This document shows, in pieces, positions 39,276 through 48,091 of a stretch of 64,000 bases of DNA (position 1 is its first letter; every line of letters starts with the position of its first letter). A model generated the notes under the pieces. The model did no database searches. It had not been told where the DNA came from and worked only from the letters and a program-made list of their open reading frames with translations. The translations under genes and the position numbers were made by a program. The stretch is from a virus, in IMG/VR virus record IMGVR_UViG_3300020474_000004, positions 16,921 through 80,920 of that record; one strand, 5' to 3'.

Positions 39276-40964
39276 ATGGCTAAGAACGGTCGTTGTCCAG
39301 CAGGGCAGTATTACTGTTACACTGATGAAAAGTGTAAACCAATTCCAGCAGGATTCAAGGTAGTTGGTCGTGCTGGAATGCTCCGTAAGGAGAATGGTCA
39401 TTCTGTAGATGATGAAGGCGAAACAAAGAATGGTAATGGAAACGGTAATGGTAATGGCGGTGGTAACGGTGGAGGATCCGTAAGTGAAGCTAACAAAAGT
39501 GGCGATAATTCTTTGCGTGACTGGTTTGGCAAGAGTCGCTCTAGTGATGGCAAGCCTGGCTGGGTTCAGTTGGGTGGCAAGTACGCAGGAAAACCCTGTG
39601 CCAGACAACCAGGACAAACCACAAAACCAAAGTGTGGTTCAAGCAAAATGAAGCGTAACCTCAGTAAAAGCGAGGAAGATGCTGCATTTAGACGTAAGAA
39701 TGCGAAAGATCCAAATCCAGATAGAAAAGGGAAGGCAATCAACGTGAAAACAGAAGAATTTACAACTCTACCATTACAGATTGAAATCCCAACAGAGATA
39801 AGAGATTTTAATCTTGGACTCATGTTCAGAGAAAGTCTGGATACAAATAGTGGAATGTTATTCATCTTTGATGAAGTAGCACAACAATCATTCCACATGA
39901 GAGAGACAAAGATTCCTCTGGATATCGCATTTATCAGAGAAGATGGAATCATCGAAAGTATCAAGCAGTTAGAACCAAATGATGAAACTGCTGTAGAATC
40001 TGATGGAGATATTCTTTGTGCATTAGAAGTAAATCGTGGATGGTTTGCGGAGAATAATGTAGAAGTTGGCGACGAAATTGATATTACAGAGGGTGAGAAG
40101 GATGCTTGTTATCATAAGGTCAAGTCTCGTTATTCGGTATGGCCCTCTGCATACGCTTCAGGAGCATTAGTTAAGTGTCGCAAAGTTGGTGCGAAGAACT
40201 GGGGCAATAAAACTAAGAAGGAGGGATATGATTATTCAAACTGGAGATCTGAGTTTAAACCAACAGAGTATGAAACAATTGATCTGATTACTCCCGATCC
40301 ATTAGAACCAACTGAGGGTATTGGAAGTAAGATGCTTGGTGAGAAGTGCTGGCCTGGTTATAAGAAAAAGGGTATGAAGACGATGTTTGGAAAGAGATAT
40401 CCAAACTGTGTCAAAGCAAATGAGGAGACAGACTGTTCTCATACTAAAAAAGGAAAGGATTGCCCAGTTCATGGTGCAGATGCTTGTCCTGATGATGTGG
40501 AAGAAGCAGTTCAGATCCCAAGAAAGACAGGCAACATTGTCGAAGTATTCTTGACCTGGCGGGGCAAGATGTTGATGATTAAGATGTTCTTCCCATCTGT
40601 GAAGAAACCAAGTCGTTCTGAAGTTCAGGATCAACTTGATAAGGTATATCCAGGTTCTAAGGTAAGTTCTTACAGGGTTTCTGACATCAAACCAGGAGAA
40701 CAGTTTCTACAGACAGAAGGTGCTGCTTGGACAAAAAAAGAAGGTAAGAATAAAAGTGGAGGTCTGAATGAAAAGGGTAGAAAGTCGTATGAACGCGAAA
40801 ACCCAGGAAGCGATCTTAAAGCACCTTCAAAAAAAGTTGGGAACCCTCGTAGAAAAAGTTTTTGTGCGAGAATGAGAGGTATGAAGAAAAAATTAACCTC
40901 TGCTAAAACTGCTAGAGATCCAGATAGCAGAATCAATAAGTCATTAAGAGCTTGGAATTGCTGA
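39276..40964 (+). CDS. Basic Cys-rich multidomain protein with central DUF192 domain
   Basis: 562 residues from the ATG at 39276; an upstream in-frame TTG would add one residue. N-terminal Cys module (CPAGQYYCYTDEKC), then a Gly-Asn linker (residues ~51-67), then a SLRDWFGKS ... KPGWVQLGGKYAGKPCARQPG segment like the phage/algal-virus family DUF5872. Residues ~164-270 are a DUF192 domain (GLMFRESLDTNSGMLFIFDE, later IPLDIAFI and ALEVNRGWF). A further Cys/His cluster follows (DCSHTKKGKDCPVHGADAC). The C-terminal ~90 residues are very basic and resemble the phage family DUF6321 (GGLNEKGRKSYERENPGSDL). Molecular function unknown. It lies eight bases before the terminase gene, so a virion or DNA-associated role is possible. 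Confidence 0.75.
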   Translation: MAKNGRCPAGQYYCYTDEKCKPIPAGFKVVGRAGMLRKENGHSVDDEGETKNGNGNGNGNGGGNGGGSVSEANKSGDNSLRDWFGKSRSSDGKPGWVQLGGKYAGKPCARQPGQTTKPKCGSSKMKRNLSKSEEDAAFRRKNAKDPNPDRKGKAINVKTEEFTTLPLQIEIPTEIRDFNLGLMFRESLDTNSGMLFIFDEVAQQSFHMRETKIPLDIAFIREDGIIESIKQLEPNDETAVESDGDILCALEVNRGWFAENNVEVGDEIDITEGEKDACYHKVKSRYSVWPSAYASGALVKCRKVGAKNWGNKTKKEGYDYSNWRSEFKPTEYETIDLITPDPLEPTEGIGSKMLGEKCWPGYKKKGMKTMFGKRYPNCVKANEETDCSHTKKGKDCPVHGADACPDDVEEAVQIPRKTGNIVEVFLTWRGKMLMIKMFFPSVKKPSRSEVQDQLDKVYPGSKVSSYRVSDIKPGEQFLQTEGAAWTKKEGKNKSGGLNEKGRKSYERENPGSDLKAPSKKVGNPRRKSFCARMRGMKKKLTSAKTARDPDSRINKSLRAWNC

Positions 40965-40971
40965 TCGGTTT

Positions 40972-42618
40972 ATGTCTGATAATGTATATCTTGGTAATCC
41001 TAATCTAAAAAAAGCAAATACTCCTATTGAGTTTACTCAAGAACAAATTCTTGAGTTTATGAAATGTAAGGAGGATCCCGTTTACTTTGCAAATAATTAT
41101 ATCAAGATTGTTTCTCTTGATGAAGGATTAACTCAGTTTCATCCATATGATTTTCAAGAAAAACTAATTAATAACTTTCATAATAATAGATTTAATATCT
41201 GCAAGATGCCACGACAGACTGGTAAATCAACCACTGTGGTATCTTATCTTCTTCATTATGCTATCTTTAATGATAGTGTCAATATTGGTATTCTAGCAAA
41301 CAAGGCAGCAACAGCAAGAGAACTACTTAATAGACTACAGACTGCTTACGAGAACCTCCCTAAGTGGATGCAGCAGGGTGTTCTTGTGTGGAATAGAGGA
41401 TCTCTAGAACTTGATAACGGTTCTAAAATCTTAGCAGCATCGACCTCTGCTAGTGCTGTTCGAGGTATGTCTTTTAATATTCTATTCTTGGACGAATTTG
41501 CGTTCGTTCCAAATCATGTGGCAGATTCATTCTTTGCGTCTGTTTATCCTACGATTACTTCTGGTAAAAAAACAAAAGTAATTATTGTATCTACTCCACA
41601 CGGTATGAATCACTTCTATCGAATGTGGCATGATGCAGAAAGGAGCAAAAACGAATATGTTCCAACAGATGTTCACTGGTCCGAAGTTCCAGGTAGAGAT
41701 TCTATATGGAAAGATCAGACAATTTCTAACACATCAGAACAACAATTCAAAGTTGAGTTTGAATGCGAGTTTCTAGGATCCGTTGATACTCTGATTGCTC
41801 CAAGCAAGTTGAAGTCTATGGTATATGACAACCCACAGACTCGAAATGCTGGACTTGATGTATATGCTTCAGTTGAAAAGGGGCATGATTATGTAATGAC
41901 TGTTGACGTAGCAAGAGGAGTTGGTGAAGATTACTCTGCATTCATAGTTGTTGATATCACACAGTTCCCTCACAGATTAGTTGCCAAATATAGAAACAAC
42001 GAAATCAAACCAATGTTGTTTCCCAATATCATCTATGAAGTAGCAAAGAACTATAATAGTGCATTCATTTTATGTGAAGTAAATGATATTGGTGATCAGG
42101 TAGCAAGTATCATACAGTATGACTTGGAATATCAGAATCTATTGATGTGTTCTATGAGAGGTAGAGCTGGTCAGATTGTTGGACAGGGATTCTCTGGTAA
42201 GAAAACACAACTTGGCGTTAAGATGTCTAAGACTGTTAAAAAAGTTGGGGCACTTAATCTTAAAACTCTGATTGAAGAAAATAAACTTATATTCTGTGAT
42301 TATGAAATTATTTCCGAGTTGACTACATTCATATCAAAGAAAAACTCATTTGAAGCAGAGGAAGGTTGTAATGATGACCTTGCTATGTGTTTGGTTATCT
42401 ATGCTTGGTTGGTCCAGATGGATTACTTTAAGGAACTCACAGATCAAGATGTAAGAAAGAGACTTTATGAAGATCAAAAAGATCAGATAGAACAAGACAT
42501 GGCACCTTTTGGATTTATGAATGATGGACTAGATGATACTAGTTTTGTTGATAATGAGGGTGATAGATGGTTTACTGATGAGTATGGTGATATGGGTCAT
42601 ATGTGGGAGTATAGGTAA
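40972..42618 (+). CDS. 17: Large terminase subunit gp17
   Basis: Homologue of T4 gp17, the ATP-driven DNA packaging motor and headful nuclease. The ATPase domain has Walker A RQTGKST (81-87), Walker B ILFLDE (170-175) and the coupling motif VIIVSTPHGM (203-212). The RNase H-like nuclease domain shows the three acidic positions: VDVARG with Asp312, EVNDIGDQ with Glu369, and GCNDDLA with Asp468/469. 548 residues against 610 in T4; the shortening is mostly N-terminal. The gene ends in taATG, overlapping the next small ORF. It works with gp16 and the gp20 portal. Confidence 0.97.
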   Translation: MSDNVYLGNPNLKKANTPIEFTQEQILEFMKCKEDPVYFANNYIKIVSLDEGLTQFHPYDFQEKLINNFHNNRFNICKMPRQTGKSTTVVSYLLHYAIFNDSVNIGILANKAATARELLNRLQTAYENLPKWMQQGVLVWNRGSLELDNGSKILAASTSASAVRGMSFNILFLDEFAFVPNHVADSFFASVYPTITSGKKTKVIIVSTPHGMNHFYRMWHDAERSKNEYVPTDVHWSEVPGRDSIWKDQTISNTSEQQFKVEFECEFLGSVDTLIAPSKLKSMVYDNPQTRNAGLDVYASVEKGHDYVMTVDVARGVGEDYSAFIVVDITQFPHRLVAKYRNNEIKPMLFPNIIYEVAKNYNSAFILCEVNDIGDQVASIIQYDLEYQNLLMCSMRGRAGQIVGQGFSGKKTQLGVKMSKTVKKVGALNLKTLIEENKLIFCDYEIISELTTFISKKNSFEAEEGCNDDLAMCLVIYAWLVQMDYFKELTDQDVRKRLYEDQKDQIEQDMAPFGFMNDGLDDTSFVDNEGDRWFTDEYGDMGHMWEYR

Positions 42619-42839
42619 TGGATTTAGATGGGCAGATTAAGTTAGGACATCTACTACTTCAAGATAGAACTTGTAAAAAATGCGGTGAAACAAAAAACTT
42701 AGTTGATTGTTTTTATAGGACAAGAAAGGATAGAGGAGCAGTAGCATCATCATATTCTTATGAGTGTAAAGAATGCACTATCAAAAGAATCATGAAGGGT
42801 AAAAAATCAAACAATACATGGGAATATCCTGATTGGTAA
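42618..42839 (+). CDS. Small zinc-ribbon-like protein
   Basis: 73 residues with C-x2-C (CKKCGETKN) and C-x2-C (ECKECTIKR) about 33 residues apart, the pattern of a small treble-clef or zinc-ribbon fold often linked to nucleic-acid binding. Coupled to gp17 by a one-base overlap, suggesting a role near packaging or late transcription, but function is unknown. Followed by a 78-base gap with a late promoter. Confidence 0.75.
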   Translation: MDLDGQIKLGHLLLQDRTCKKCGETKNLVDCFYRTRKDRGAVASSYSYECKECTIKRIMKGKKSNNTWEYPDW

Positions 42840-42875
42840 TTCACGTCATGTTTCCCCTGTGAAAAGTAACCTTTT

Positions 42876-42883
42876 GATAAATA
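42876..42883 (+). promoter_or_regulatory. T4-type late promoter octamer before gp18
   Basis: GATAAATA 34 bases before the tail sheath ATG, in a true intergenic gap; a GGAGA ribosome-binding site follows at 42906-42910. Confidence 0.75.
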
Positions 42884-42917
42884 TTTTCAGATAAACTGAG
42901 ATCACGGAGAAACAAAC

Positions 42918-45146
42918 ATGGCGACTCCTCAATTATCTCCTGGAGTACTGGTAAGGGAGGTTGACCTAACAGTAGGAAGAGCTGATAATGTTTTAGATAA
43001 CATTGGTGGCATTGCGGCACCATTTGAAATTGGACCTGTAGAAGAGGTAACTAATATCCCTACAGAGCAAAGACTTCTGTCTGTATTCGGAGAACCAAAG
43101 GAAGCAGATAGTCACTATGAGTATTGGATGAGTGCATCGTCCTACCTCTCATATGGTGGTGTTCTTAAGGTAGTAAGAGCAGACGATGACGATCTGAAGA
43201 ACTCGAATGCAGGTGTAGGAATTGCAAATACAACTACACTGAAAATCAAGAACTACGACGACTACGGTAACAACTACGAGTCAGCAACTGACTTCTACTA
43301 TGCTGCTAAGAATCCAGGTTCTTGGGCAGATGGACTGAAGGTTTGCTACATCGACGACCTTGCAGACCAGACACTTGGAGTTTCGACAAACAGCGCAGGT
43401 GCAAACCTTGGACTTGCTGGTTTAGGTGCTACAGTTGGAATGGGTGTTACTGCAGCAATTTCTGGAGTTCTTCCAAATGCATCGACTGGTGGCACATCCT
43501 CTTTCACTGGATATCTGAAAGCAATTGTCACCGGAGTAAGCACAGCAACATCTGGAACCGCAAGTTCTATTGATGTAAAGATTGTTTCGAGAGTAGACTC
43601 CGCAGGAACAGAAACAAGAATTGATTATGCAGAGGGAGATGGATTCTCATCCTTCGATACTGCTGATACATTATTCTTCACATCTAATGCAGGAAATGTA
43701 ACTACAGGACAAGCAGTAGCAACCGCAGTTGACTGGTATGATCAGCAGACTTTAGGTCTTACAAATTCCACAGTATACTGGAAGACTCTTGCTCCAAAAC
43801 CAGGAACAAGTGTTTATGCTGATGAAAGACAAGGACATGGCGATGAACTTCACATCGCTGTTGTTGATGACAATGGAGATTTAACCGGAGTCAAAGGTAA
43901 TATCCTTGAGAAGCACACTGGTCTTTCCAAAGCAACAGATGCTGTATCTGCTGTTAATGCTCCACAAAAGATTTACTATAAAGATTATATTAGAGATTTA
44001 TCTACCAACCTTTACGCTGGTAAAAATCCTCTCGCTGCTATTGATGCTCATCATGGAACTGCCCCAACGGCAACTGGATTTACTGCCTATACTGGAGTAA
44101 AATCAGCATCCTTTACCGCAGAAGGTGGCGCTGCAAACCAAGGTGGAGTTGCACAAGATAAGCAATTCCTTTCTATCGGTAATAAGACTTATACCTTCGC
44201 AGGTGGTAATGATTACCAGAGCACTGGTGGAGATGGTTACAAGGCAGACCTTGGAAAACTTATTTCCGCATACGGACTCTTTAGTAATAAGGATGAAACC
44301 GAAGTTGACTTCTTAATCATGGGACCTGGTTGTGATACTGAAGCACAATCTCAAGCAAAAGCAAATTATCTTATCTCTCTCGCAGGAGCAAGAAAAGATT
44401 GTATGGCAGTTGTTGGTCCTCATAGAGCAAACGTTGTCAACATCACAAACACTGAGACTCAGACAACCAATCTGATTAACTATTTCAGCCCATTACAATC
44501 CTCTTCCTACGCGGTATTTGATTCCGGTTATAAGTATACCTTTGATCGTTTCAATAACAAGTTCCGTTATATTCCATGCAACCCAGATGTTGCTGGAATG
44601 ATGGCAAGAACTGCTCTCAACTCCTATCCATGGTTCTCACCAGCAGGTCAGCAGAGAGGTGTTATTAATAACGCTGTTAAACTTGCTTACAACCCATCTA
44701 AGACTCAAAGAGATCGTCTCTATCCTAAGAGAATCAACTCCTTCATCACTTCGCCTGGTGCTGGAACATTCCTCTTCGGTGATAAGACTGCACTTGCTTA
44801 TCAGTCTGCTTTCGACAGAATCAACGTTCGCCGCTTGTTCCTCACAATTGAGCAATCACTTGAGAGAGCAGCACAAGCACAACTCTTCGAACTCAACGAC
44901 GAGTTAACGAGAGCAAACTTTAGAAACATTGTTGAACCATACCTCCGTGATGTTCAAGCAAAGAGAGGACTGATTGACTTCCTCGTTATCTGTGATGAGT
45001 CGAATAACACACCAGATGTTATTGATAATAATGAATTTAGAGCAGACATCTTCCTGAAGCCTGCCAAGTCGATTAACTTCATTACACTTACTTTCGTCGC
45101 CACACGTACTGGAGCAAGTTTCCAGGAAGTCGCTGGTAGAGTTTGA
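42918..45146 (+). CDS. 18: Contractile tail sheath protein gp18
   Basis: Homologue of T4 gp18, the subunit of the contractile tail sheath. N-terminus LSPGVLVREVDLT and the C-terminal domain (RYIPCNPDVAGMMART, then KSINFITLTFVATRTGASF, T4 INFITLNFVATATGADF) identify it. 742 residues against 659 in T4; the extra part lies in the middle (about residues 170-420), the surface-exposed protruding region in T4. G+C is higher than in the fibre genes, as expected for a highly expressed virion protein. It has its own late octamer and a good ribosome-binding site. Confidence 0.95.
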   Translation: MATPQLSPGVLVREVDLTVGRADNVLDNIGGIAAPFEIGPVEEVTNIPTEQRLLSVFGEPKEADSHYEYWMSASSYLSYGGVLKVVRADDDDLKNSNAGVGIANTTTLKIKNYDDYGNNYESATDFYYAAKNPGSWADGLKVCYIDDLADQTLGVSTNSAGANLGLAGLGATVGMGVTAAISGVLPNASTGGTSSFTGYLKAIVTGVSTATSGTASSIDVKIVSRVDSAGTETRIDYAEGDGFSSFDTADTLFFTSNAGNVTTGQAVATAVDWYDQQTLGLTNSTVYWKTLAPKPGTSVYADERQGHGDELHIAVVDDNGDLTGVKGNILEKHTGLSKATDAVSAVNAPQKIYYKDYIRDLSTNLYAGKNPLAAIDAHHGTAPTATGFTAYTGVKSASFTAEGGAANQGGVAQDKQFLSIGNKTYTFAGGNDYQSTGGDGYKADLGKLISAYGLFSNKDETEVDFLIMGPGCDTEAQSQAKANYLISLAGARKDCMAVVGPHRANVVNITNTETQTTNLINYFSPLQSSSYAVFDSGYKYTFDRFNNKFRYIPCNPDVAGMMARTALNSYPWFSPAGQQRGVINNAVKLAYNPSKTQRDRLYPKRINSFITSPGAGTFLFGDKTALAYQSAFDRINVRRLFLTIEQSLERAAQAQLFELNDELTRANFRNIVEPYLRDVQAKRGLIDFLVICDESNNTPDVIDNNEFRADIFLKPAKSINFITLTFVATRTGASFQEVAGRV

Positions 45147-45179
45147 TCATAATCATAAAATAACGGAGGATTTCTAAAA

Positions 45180-45851
45180 ATGTCAAACTTACGCACGCTC
45201 ACCTCTTTTAAATCCGCACTTTTGGGTGGGGGAGCAAGACCAAATTTATTCGAAGTTTCAATTCCAACATTCCCAGCAGCAGCATTACAATCTATTCCAA
45301 ATCAAGAGTGGAATGCTGCTGCTCAAACGGATCTAAACTTCATGTGTAAGGCTGCCCAGTTGCCTGCATCTAATATTGCTTCTATCGATATTCCTTTTAG
45401 AGGTCGTACTCTGAAGGTTGCTGGTGATAGAACCATCGAAAACTGGACAATCACAATCCTTAATGATGAAGGATTCACTTTGAGAACTAAATTTGAAATT
45501 TGGATGAATGGTATTGCTAAATTGGATGACAATACTGGTGCTACAAGTCCAGCTGCTTATATGGCAGAAGCATACGTCTATCAGTTAGGTAGAGGATATG
45601 CTAAGAACAAGCATAGTACATCCAATGGAGGAGCAGGTGATGCTGCTGCTGAACCACCAGTAAAAGTTAAGCCTCTTAGATCTTATACTTTCCATTCCAT
45701 CTTCCCAGTAAACGTATCTGCGATTGATCTCTCTTACGATTCGAGTGATACAATTGAAGAGTTTACAGTTGAGTTTGCTGTTCAGAGTATTTCTGCTAAC
45801 GGAGCAACCGGTGAGACAGATCAGAACGGAGTAACAATCAACGGATTCTGA
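45180..45851 (+). CDS. 19: Tail tube protein gp19
   Basis: Homologue of T4 gp19, which polymerises into the inner tail tube. Placed directly after the sheath gene. It has the tube-family plan: ANLFEV-like opening (RPNLFEVSIPTFP), LPASNIASIDIPFRGRTLKV and WTITILNDEGFTLRTKFEIW. 223 residues against 163 in T4; insertions lie at about 45-60 and 130-160. A strong ribosome-binding site, GGAGG at 45165-45169, precedes the ATG. No exact late octamer is present (only CATAAAATA), so it may be read through from gp18. Confidence 0.93.
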   Translation: MSNLRTLTSFKSALLGGGARPNLFEVSIPTFPAAALQSIPNQEWNAAAQTDLNFMCKAAQLPASNIASIDIPFRGRTLKVAGDRTIENWTITILNDEGFTLRTKFEIWMNGIAKLDDNTGATSPAAYMAEAYVYQLGRGYAKNKHSTSNGGAGDAAAEPPVKVKPLRSYTFHSIFPVNVSAIDLSYDSSDTIEEFTVEFAVQSISANGATGETDQNGVTINGF

Positions 45852-45871
45852 TTGACTCTATTTTCTCTCCT

Positions 45872-45879
45872 AATAAATA
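45872..45879 (+). promoter_or_regulatory. T4-type late promoter octamer before gp20
   Basis: AATAAATA lies in the intergenic gap 26 bases before the portal ATG. Confidence 0.7.
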
Positions 45880-45905
45880 GTAGAGATACAGTTTAGAGTT
45901 TAATA

Positions 45906-47570
45906 ATGTCCAAATTATTTGGGTTCTCTATTGAGGATACTGAACCACTCTCACCATCAGTAGTCTCCCCCGTCCCTCAGTCAAATGAGGACGGGGTTGA
46001 CCACTATATGAGTAGTGGTTTTTTTGGTTCCTACGTAGATATTGAAGGCGTATATAAAACTGAATTTGATCTCATCAAGAGATATCGTGAGATGGCGCTT
46101 CATCCAGAGTGTGATAGTGCGATTGAAGATATTGTAAACGAGGCAATCGTTTCTGATAGTAACGATACTCCTGTTGAGATTGAACTCTCAAACCTTAATG
46201 CTAGCGATGGTATTAAGAAATCTATTAGACAAGAATTTAAGCACATCATAGATTTACTGGATTTTAATAAGAAAGCACATGAAATCTATAGGAATTGGTA
46301 CATTGATGGTAGACTTTATTATCATAAAATAATCGATCTAAAGAAACCTGAAGATGGTATTCAGGAACTTCGTTATATTGACGCAATGAAAATGCGTTAT
46401 GTAAGGAAGCAAAAGAAGAATGAAAAGAAAGAACTAAATCGTCTCAATCCATTGAAGCAAGATCCAATGGATTATGATTTCCCAGAATTGGAAGAGTTTT
46501 TTATCTATAATCCAAAAGCGGGAATGGGTGGCAACCCAATGCAATCAAGTGCGAGTCAAGGTATTAAAATGACTAAAGACTCAGTAGCTTATTGTACATC
46601 TGGTTTAGTAGATAGAAATAAAGGATCAACGCTTTCATATCTTCATAAAGCAATCAAGTCTCTCAATCAACTGAGAATGATTGAGGATAGTCTCGTCATT
46701 TATAGACTTTCAAGAGCACCAGAACGTCGTATTTTCTATATTGATGTTGGCAATCTTCCAAAAATTAAAGCAGAACAGTATCTGCGTGACGTTATGATGA
46801 GATATCGTAACAAGTTAGTATACGATGCGTCCACAGGAGAGATTCGTGATGACAAAAAGTACATGGCTATGCTTGAGGACTTCTGGTTGCCCAGACGTGA
46901 AGGAGGCAGAGGAACTGAAATTTCTACTCTTCCTGGCGGTCAAAACCTGGGAGAAATCACTGACATTGAGTATTTTAAGAAGAAACTTTACAGGTCCCTT
47001 AATGTTCCGCCGTCACGTATGGACGGAGAAGGTGGATTTAATCTGGGTAGATCATCTGAAATACTTAGGGATGAACTGAAATTCACAAAGTTCGTGGGTC
47101 GTTTAAGAAAGAGATTCTCTGCAATGTTTAATGACATGCTTAGAACTCAATTACTTCTTAAGAATGTTATCACTCCTGAAGATTGGGAATTAATGAGTGA
47201 GCATATTCAATATGATTTCCTATATGATAATCATTTCTCCGAATTAAAAGAAGCAGAATTAATGAATGAGAGATTATCTCTTGTTGAAACTGCTCAACCA
47301 TATGTGGGTAAATACTACTCACAGGACTATGTAAGGCGCAAGATATTGCGTCAAACTGATATGGAAATTCTTGAGCAAGATAAACTTATCGAAGCAGAAA
47401 TAAAGTCAGGTATTATTCCCGATCCAGCAACAATTGACCCTGCAACTGGTCAACCACTAGATGCAGGGCAAAATCCTGCTTCAATGGACCTTGGAGCACC
47501 GGTTATGGAACCTGAGATTGATGCTTCTTCTGCTGAACCAATTGAGATGCCCAAGGGTGGCGAGATATAA
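45906..47570 (+). CDS. 20: Portal vertex protein gp20
   Basis: Homologue of T4 gp20, the dodecameric portal through which DNA is packaged and to which the neck attaches; also the classic cyanomyovirus marker gene. The central core matches T4 closely: RAPERRIFYIDVGNLPKIKA, KLVYDASTGEIRDD, MLEDFWLPRREG, TEISTLPGGQNLGEITDIEY and the turn LNVPPSRM. 554 residues against 524. The N-terminal ~40 residues and the Pro/Ala-rich C-terminal 50 are unlike T4. Located in the canonical order between tube and core genes. Confidence 0.97.
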   Translation: MSKLFGFSIEDTEPLSPSVVSPVPQSNEDGVDHYMSSGFFGSYVDIEGVYKTEFDLIKRYREMALHPECDSAIEDIVNEAIVSDSNDTPVEIELSNLNASDGIKKSIRQEFKHIIDLLDFNKKAHEIYRNWYIDGRLYYHKIIDLKKPEDGIQELRYIDAMKMRYVRKQKKNEKKELNRLNPLKQDPMDYDFPELEEFFIYNPKAGMGGNPMQSSASQGIKMTKDSVAYCTSGLVDRNKGSTLSYLHKAIKSLNQLRMIEDSLVIYRLSRAPERRIFYIDVGNLPKIKAEQYLRDVMMRYRNKLVYDASTGEIRDDKKYMAMLEDFWLPRREGGRGTEISTLPGGQNLGEITDIEYFKKKLYRSLNVPPSRMDGEGGFNLGRSSEILRDELKFTKFVGRLRKRFSAMFNDMLRTQLLLKNVITPEDWELMSEHIQYDFLYDNHFSELKEAELMNERLSLVETAQPYVGKYYSQDYVRRKILRQTDMEILEQDKLIEAEIKSGIIPDPATIDPATGQPLDAGQNPASMDLGAPVMEPEIDASSAEPIEMPKGGEI

Positions 47571-47573
47571 ATA
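47566..47573 (+). promoter_or_regulatory. T4 late promoter octamer, exact consensus
   Basis: TATAAATA, identical to the T4 consensus, contains the gp20 stop codon and lies 16 bases before the ATG at 47590. Confidence 0.75.
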
Positions 47574-47589
47574 TAAGTAAATTTGTAAC

Positions 47590-47796
47590 ATGGGAAACAT
47601 GGATGAACTTTTAGACATGATGATTACTGATGGATCACCTTCGAAAATATCTGATACAATCAAAGACTTACTTTTTAGTAAAACTAGTGAGAGAGTCTCC
47701 TCCCATAGAGAAACGGCTGCTGCTTCTCTCTTTGGTGGCAATCAGGAACAGCCTGATACTGAGGCAGAAGTAGAAGTAGAAGCAGAAGAAGAATAA
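47590..47796 (+). CDS. 67: Prohead core protein, gp67-like
   Basis: 68 residues: a helical N-terminal half (DELLDMMITDGSPSKISDTI then KDLLFSKTSERV) and a very acidic C-terminal tail of Glu and Ala. T4 gp67 is a similarly small protein with an acidic tail in the same place, between portal and protease genes, and is part of the scaffold core. The call rests on position, size and composition, not on clear residue matches. The start may be this ATG or the in-frame ATG at 47599. Confidence 0.7.
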   Translation: MGNMDELLDMMITDGSPSKISDTIKDLLFSKTSERVSSHRETAAASLFGGNQEQPDTEAEVEVEAEEE

Positions 47797-47799
47797 ATA
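47792..47799 (+). promoter_or_regulatory. T4-type late promoter octamer
   Basis: AATAAATA contains the stop codon of the gp67-like gene and lies 23 bases before the ATG at 47823. Confidence 0.6.
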
Positions 47800-47822
47800 A
47801 AATATACAAGTAGATTATAAAA

Positions 47823-48086
47823 ATGTCACGCATTTTACCATTAGGAGAAAAAGCAGCACTAGCAGCAGGTAGCAGTAATGCAACCACTGTTGGTAATGCA
47901 ACCGTTGTGAGAATTGTTGCAACTGCGGGTGTAGTCGTTGTATTCAGAACAGACTCTAGTGATACAGTTATTGGGTCTTTCACTCAACTTAACAACAGTG
48001 TTGAGATAGTTGAGAAGAGTCCAAGCGACAAAATTTATGTCACCGGAGCTGCAGTTGAGGTAGCAAAAGTAGGATTCACCAATTAA
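47823..48086 (+). CDS. Small beta-rich protein in the head gene cluster
   Basis: 87 residues, predicted all beta: alternating Val/Ala/Thr strands (TVVRIVATAGVVVVFRTDSS) ending with KIYVTGAAVEVAKVGFTN. It occupies the place of T4 gene 68 but is not charged or helical like a core protein. The fold resembles small capsid decoration or virion accessory proteins, which is inference only. Starts behind its own late octamer, six bases before the protease gene. Confidence 0.7.
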   Translation: MSRILPLGEKAALAAGSSNATTVGNATVVRIVATAGVVVVFRTDSSDTVIGSFTQLNNSVEIVEKSPSDKIYVTGAAVEVAKVGFTN

Positions 48087-48091
48087 AAACA

